This document shows, in pieces, positions 60,628-64,000 of a stretch of DNA of 64,000 bases. Origin of the DNA: Phoronis australis. Taxonomy: Eukaryota > Phoronida > Phoronidae. The DNA lies in the NCBI GenBank assembly GCA_002633005.1, contig NMRA01000706.1, positions 110,820-174,819 on the forward strand. Direction: 5' to 3'. The notes beneath the pieces are model-generated. The model searched no databases. It was not told where the DNA came from and saw only the letters and a list, made by a program, of their open reading frames with translations. Each line of letters opens with the position of its first letter. Positions within the stretch are counted from its first letter, which is position 1. The translations under genes and the position numbers were made by a program.

Positions 60628-61212
60628 CGATATTACAAACAAAAAGCCAGCAAAGCATTATCTGTAACACATGATTGCATTGCTCTTGGTCATAGTGATA
60701 TTCTGAAGAATGTCTCTCACCTCAGCAGATTAAATATTTTCCCGTTTAGCAGCACTCGGTCGTTCTGGAAATCTCTCACAGTTTGATGCCTTTGGAATGA
60801 AAAGAGTCGCTGAGGAAGACCCTCGATTTGAACTGTGACAAAAGATTATTGAGTCAATGGAATTGACGCAGTAGCGCATTTCATGTATAAAAGACTCAGA
60901 GACATTTGAAATACAGTATGTCAAAAGTAGTCAGACAAAATGCTATTTCCATTTCGTGACGCGTCATCTGTGCTGATTAAAAATATCACATTGTACAACT
61001 AATTTGCTCGCATTTTGTAAATGTGACCACAATTGTTCTTCTCTATTTACTTGATTTAAGGCGTGTAATTTGCCTGTGTCTTATATTAGCCTCAATGTAG
61101 TATTACTATTCTCTAAACTACTTTGGTGCTTGTTTAATGTGTGGCTATCTTATTATCGTTTTGCTACATAAGTGCAGTATAACCTGCTCTGCTGCATCTC
61201 AATTTCTAATAC

Positions 61213-61218
61213 AATAAA
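61213..61218 (+). terminator. Polyadenylation signal AATAAA
   Basis: About 590 bases past the TAG at 60625-60627, in an A/T-rich stretch. Confidence 0.4.
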
Positions 61219-63349
61219 CAATAATTTTTAAATTTTGCCAAACTTTGTTCCAAAATCTTTTTGCAAGATTACCCAAGTTCACCTATATGCAGTCTGAATG
61301 GTTGTGTACTTTATTTTCGTTTTGCTGCATATGCATTGTCTTATGATTTTTCGATGAAATAGCTGACACTACATGTATTAGTCTGGAGACTTCTGAATTT
61401 TTGGAGTCTGACTGATGGTAAGCATCAAACACCATTGCGTTGGGGGGCAGGGCACACAATTTCGCCACATCCGAGCGCCCATCCTAAAATATAGTGATGC
61501 AGGGGTCTCGAATTTTTGGGTTTGTGGACCTTATTACAAAAAAAATCCGGTAAACGGGGTTTGTTCAAGAACAATGCATTGTGCATTCGCCACCGGAGCC
61601 CCCTTGGGTGCACGCATATGCTAGTCAGCAATTCGCACCCCGAAATGACAAATGGTATCTGGGAGAATTTTAGGGGGGCATGGCCCCCTTGGCCCCCACC
61701 CGAAATCTGCCATTGAAACTGTGATAGATGCAAAAACATCTGAACTGATTTTTCTGCTATCTTGCGTGTGAAATACTCGGTTTACTGTGTTTTTTATGAA
61801 AATGTCTGAGAACCTTCCGCAAATACATCTATGCGTTGTGGGTAAAAACTAAAAAAACATTGGTATCCATAATGCGAGAATATTCAGACATCCATATGCA
61901 CATCTGGGCGTGTGCTGTTCGGGGACTTTCTGAATGACAAGGGTAAGAAAAGTTATTCAACAACGCCAATTTCACCGGTATTCGATTTTTCTTATAAGAT
62001 CAGCTTTTCTAACCACATTTCACAGCATCTAGCCCATACCATTTCAATATATCTATTTTTTATGACTAACTACTTTGCTGTCTGATTTGTTCGGGTTTGA
62101 TGATATACACTGCATGGAGATGCAGTTGTCTCCTTCCGGCCCAATTCACCTATTATTGTTTTTTATGAAATTCGTTGAATTGAGATGCGTCGGGACAAGA
62201 TCGATCGACTTCGAGAAAATTAGAAAACTAAATTTCAATCAGACCCACATATTAAAATTTCAGAATTCAAGTTCGCAGTTATGTATAACTGAAGACTTAC
62301 TTTATAGATTTTTTACTCAACCATAATGCATTTTGAAACGGTGAGTATATGCACATGCTATTGGCAGCTTTATCGTCAGGGTCAAAGGAAACCAATGTGC
62401 TTTGTTGTGCTTCTCATTCTTTTCTGTAAAGTAACAAAATTAAAGCTCTCTTGATATGTTCGATCGCCTATTTTAAGATTTCAAAACTGTATTTTGAATC
62501 CTCACATACATTTGATACTATGCAGACATTGGCCAGTTGTACAATTTTAGTGAGGTACCCTATTTCTAGAGCCCAATGCAGTATGAAGAAGTGTGATTGC
62601 CTAAACTTTTTTTTCGTTTTATTTTGTAGAGCTAAGATCAATCTAAACACTGGTTGTAGTATTGTTGTTTTAAATTTGGCTTTAGCTGAGATATTGAGGC
62701 AGGAAGTAGGGCAATTTTCAACATTTCGGAATCACCACAAACTAGCTAAACTTGTAGCCTTCAAAGACAGCTAAGTTGTAACTGAAACCGTGATGTTTTC
62801 TCTGACTGTCAAGTTGAAAATCACCTTAATTCAGCGATAAACTTGAAGTGTTTCATTTTTCACTATTGTTCTCAAGGTAAGTTCGCAAAAAGTTCCAAAA
62901 TGTAGCTGTAACGAAGCTTGGAATTGGCAGAAAAACAACACGTTCCCATAGCAACCACAAGGTGGCACACGCAAAAAAAATTAATGTGGGTATGAAGGTT
63001 GGGGTATCAACCCCTACCATCATGCAAACAATCGAGGAAATCCGTGACTTAGCCGTTATCACTTCTTGCCTGGTCCATTCGTGGACGTCTTCATCCGATT
63101 TTCAGTATGAAACTTAGAAATGGTATTGGGCATAAAATTTGTTTATTAGTACCACAAAGAAATTACATTCATCTGAGTACTAAGTAGTATACAAAACAAA
63201 TATATGCATTAGACACATAAAATACTGTGCCTGAGTAAATAACATAATTTGTTTGACTGCAAGCAAAGTAGATAAAGCGGTACGATTTGTGACATAACCT
63301 TGCATTGCAAAAATATGTTGGGGTAGGCACCTTTTGTTGTAGTTGGTAC
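61219..63349. other. Spacer with old repeats
   Basis: Contains the partner of the 10603 repeat (61475-61565) and a G-run/C-run hairpin (61670-61705, GGGGGGCATGGCCCCC). No gene seen. Confidence 0.4.
61475..61565. repeat. Old dispersed repeat, paired with 10603-10688
   Basis: CATCCTAAAATATAGTGATG, TCTCGAATTTTTGGGTTTGT, GGACCTTATTAC and AAACGGGG in the same order as at 10603. Confidence 0.4.
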
Positions 63350-63422
63350 CTTGTCGAAGGCCAGCACATCATTACAGTAGACTCTTGTCAATTCCTCATT
63401 TATGACGGAGAAACCAAAAGCC
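63350..63422 (-). CDS. Possible exon fragment, weakly C1q-like
   Basis: Bounded by TTTTTGATTCAG and GTACCA; reads AFGFSVINEELTRVYCNDVL then AFDKV if the frame runs on. AFSV...L.FDKV..N..GAY is the opening of C1q domains, and GAYPN follows past the donor. The rest of a C1q domain is not seen, so this is either a relic or coincidence. Confidence 0.2.
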
Positions 63423-64000
63423 CTGAATCAAAAATAAAAATAAAATTTTCTGCATAGCCATGTACAAGAGAAAAAAAATCCATCATTAGCTAGAGTACTC
63501 CAAAAGCTGAATACCTTATAGATTGCGAACAAGGGGATGGGGGCAGAAATGTTTTTGGATTGATATTCATTTGGTCACATGATGTGACCAAAAGGATGGC
63601 GTGCTGACGGGACAAACTGTTCGCGACATTTTGCCATGCCTTACTGAAAAAGATAGATATATTTATCCATACCTTATAGAATGTACTGTTGGCACTCCAT
63701 TGTTATGGCTATTTTGGTATTTATACTTAAACTTCAGATAAACAATAAACAAAACTCAAATAAGGGATGCGTTAAATTGTATTTTGTTTAGCTTGAATAA
63801 AACCGGACCTTATTATGAACCTGCCAATAATCCATAGATAGTCTTTAATGAATATTCATGTCACAGGCATACTGTCAGGGCCGAAATAATGTTTCCACTT
63901 CACAATTGCCAAGTGAAGGTTTAGTCCAGTTATCATTAATACCTAATAGCCTGGAAAACTTTTTTCACATTTTCTCAATAACTAACCCTTATGAGCATAT
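63423..64000. other. Window end, nothing recognised
   Basis: AT-rich; no exon or repeat end seen. Confidence 0.4.

Noticed and set aside
1-64000. CRISPR arrays, rRNA genes, other tRNA genes
   Set aside because: No spaced identical repeats of that kind; isolated GGTTCGA words (for example 7794, 9648) lack an A box or stem pairing.

Overview
The window is nuclear DNA of an invertebrate animal. Genes are split by GT-AG introns, spacers are long and AT-rich, and DNA transposons, MITEs, retroelement relics and microsatellites fill most of the space. The palindromic word ACATGTA(C) recurs throughout. My best guess is an anthozoan cnidarian such as a stony coral, but this is inference. Nothing bacterial (operons, Shine-Dalgarno sites, CRISPR) is present. 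The short N runs at 50171, 50848-50850 and 52281 mark assembly gaps.

Host genes, all partial or in pieces. (1) Minus strand, 110-5806: seven phase-consistent exons of a secreted CAP/CRISP-type (SCP/TAPS) protein followed by a cysteine-rich EGF-like tail. The signal-peptide exon is not found and the 3' end leaves the window on the left. (2) Minus strand, 28933-32442: four phase-0 exons of a four-transmembrane MS4A/CD20-like protein, with a possible cytoplasmic-tail exon at 17719-17874. Two further exon-like segments (35932-36003 and 48688-48785) may be relics of paralogues. (3) Around 59.3-59.7 kb a CpG-rich segment with a TCTCGCGAGA palindrome looks like a promoter. A candidate two-exon gene leaves on each side: minus 58706-59535 and plus ~59.6-60.6 kb, the latter followed by AATAAA at 61213. 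Neither product is recognised.

Mobile DNA. The most striking elements are two copies (14024-15708 and 36812-38506) of one TTAA-flanked transposon with ~158-bp terminal inverted repeats. It carries two convergent genes: a THAP plus zinc-ribbon N-terminus of a Kolobok-type transposase on the minus strand, and on the plus strand a small protein with the WCxCxxC..MPT..ECxCC signature of the P2X7 receptor cytoplasmic (ballast) domain. The first copy keeps the THAP frame and has lost the P2X7-like frame; the second is the reverse. Both genes are cut short at one shared internal junction, so these are deletion derivatives of a larger two-gene element.

Other elements include a direct-inverted-direct triplet of a ~0.5-0.9 kb repeat (22300-24490) split by a MITE; a family of MITE-like sequences rich in TCGAGTTC; two hAT-like MITEs with 5-bp target duplications, one confirmed by an empty site in a nearby paralogous repeat; a degenerate retroelement reading frame flanked by direct repeats (54.1-55.8 kb); a LINE-like C-terminal relic (33.8 kb); a 58-bp minisatellite (40.5 kb); a four-copy dispersed repeat; and a ~510-bp tandem duplication meeting at an N (51.8-52.8 kb). 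The remaining stretches show no supportable gene.
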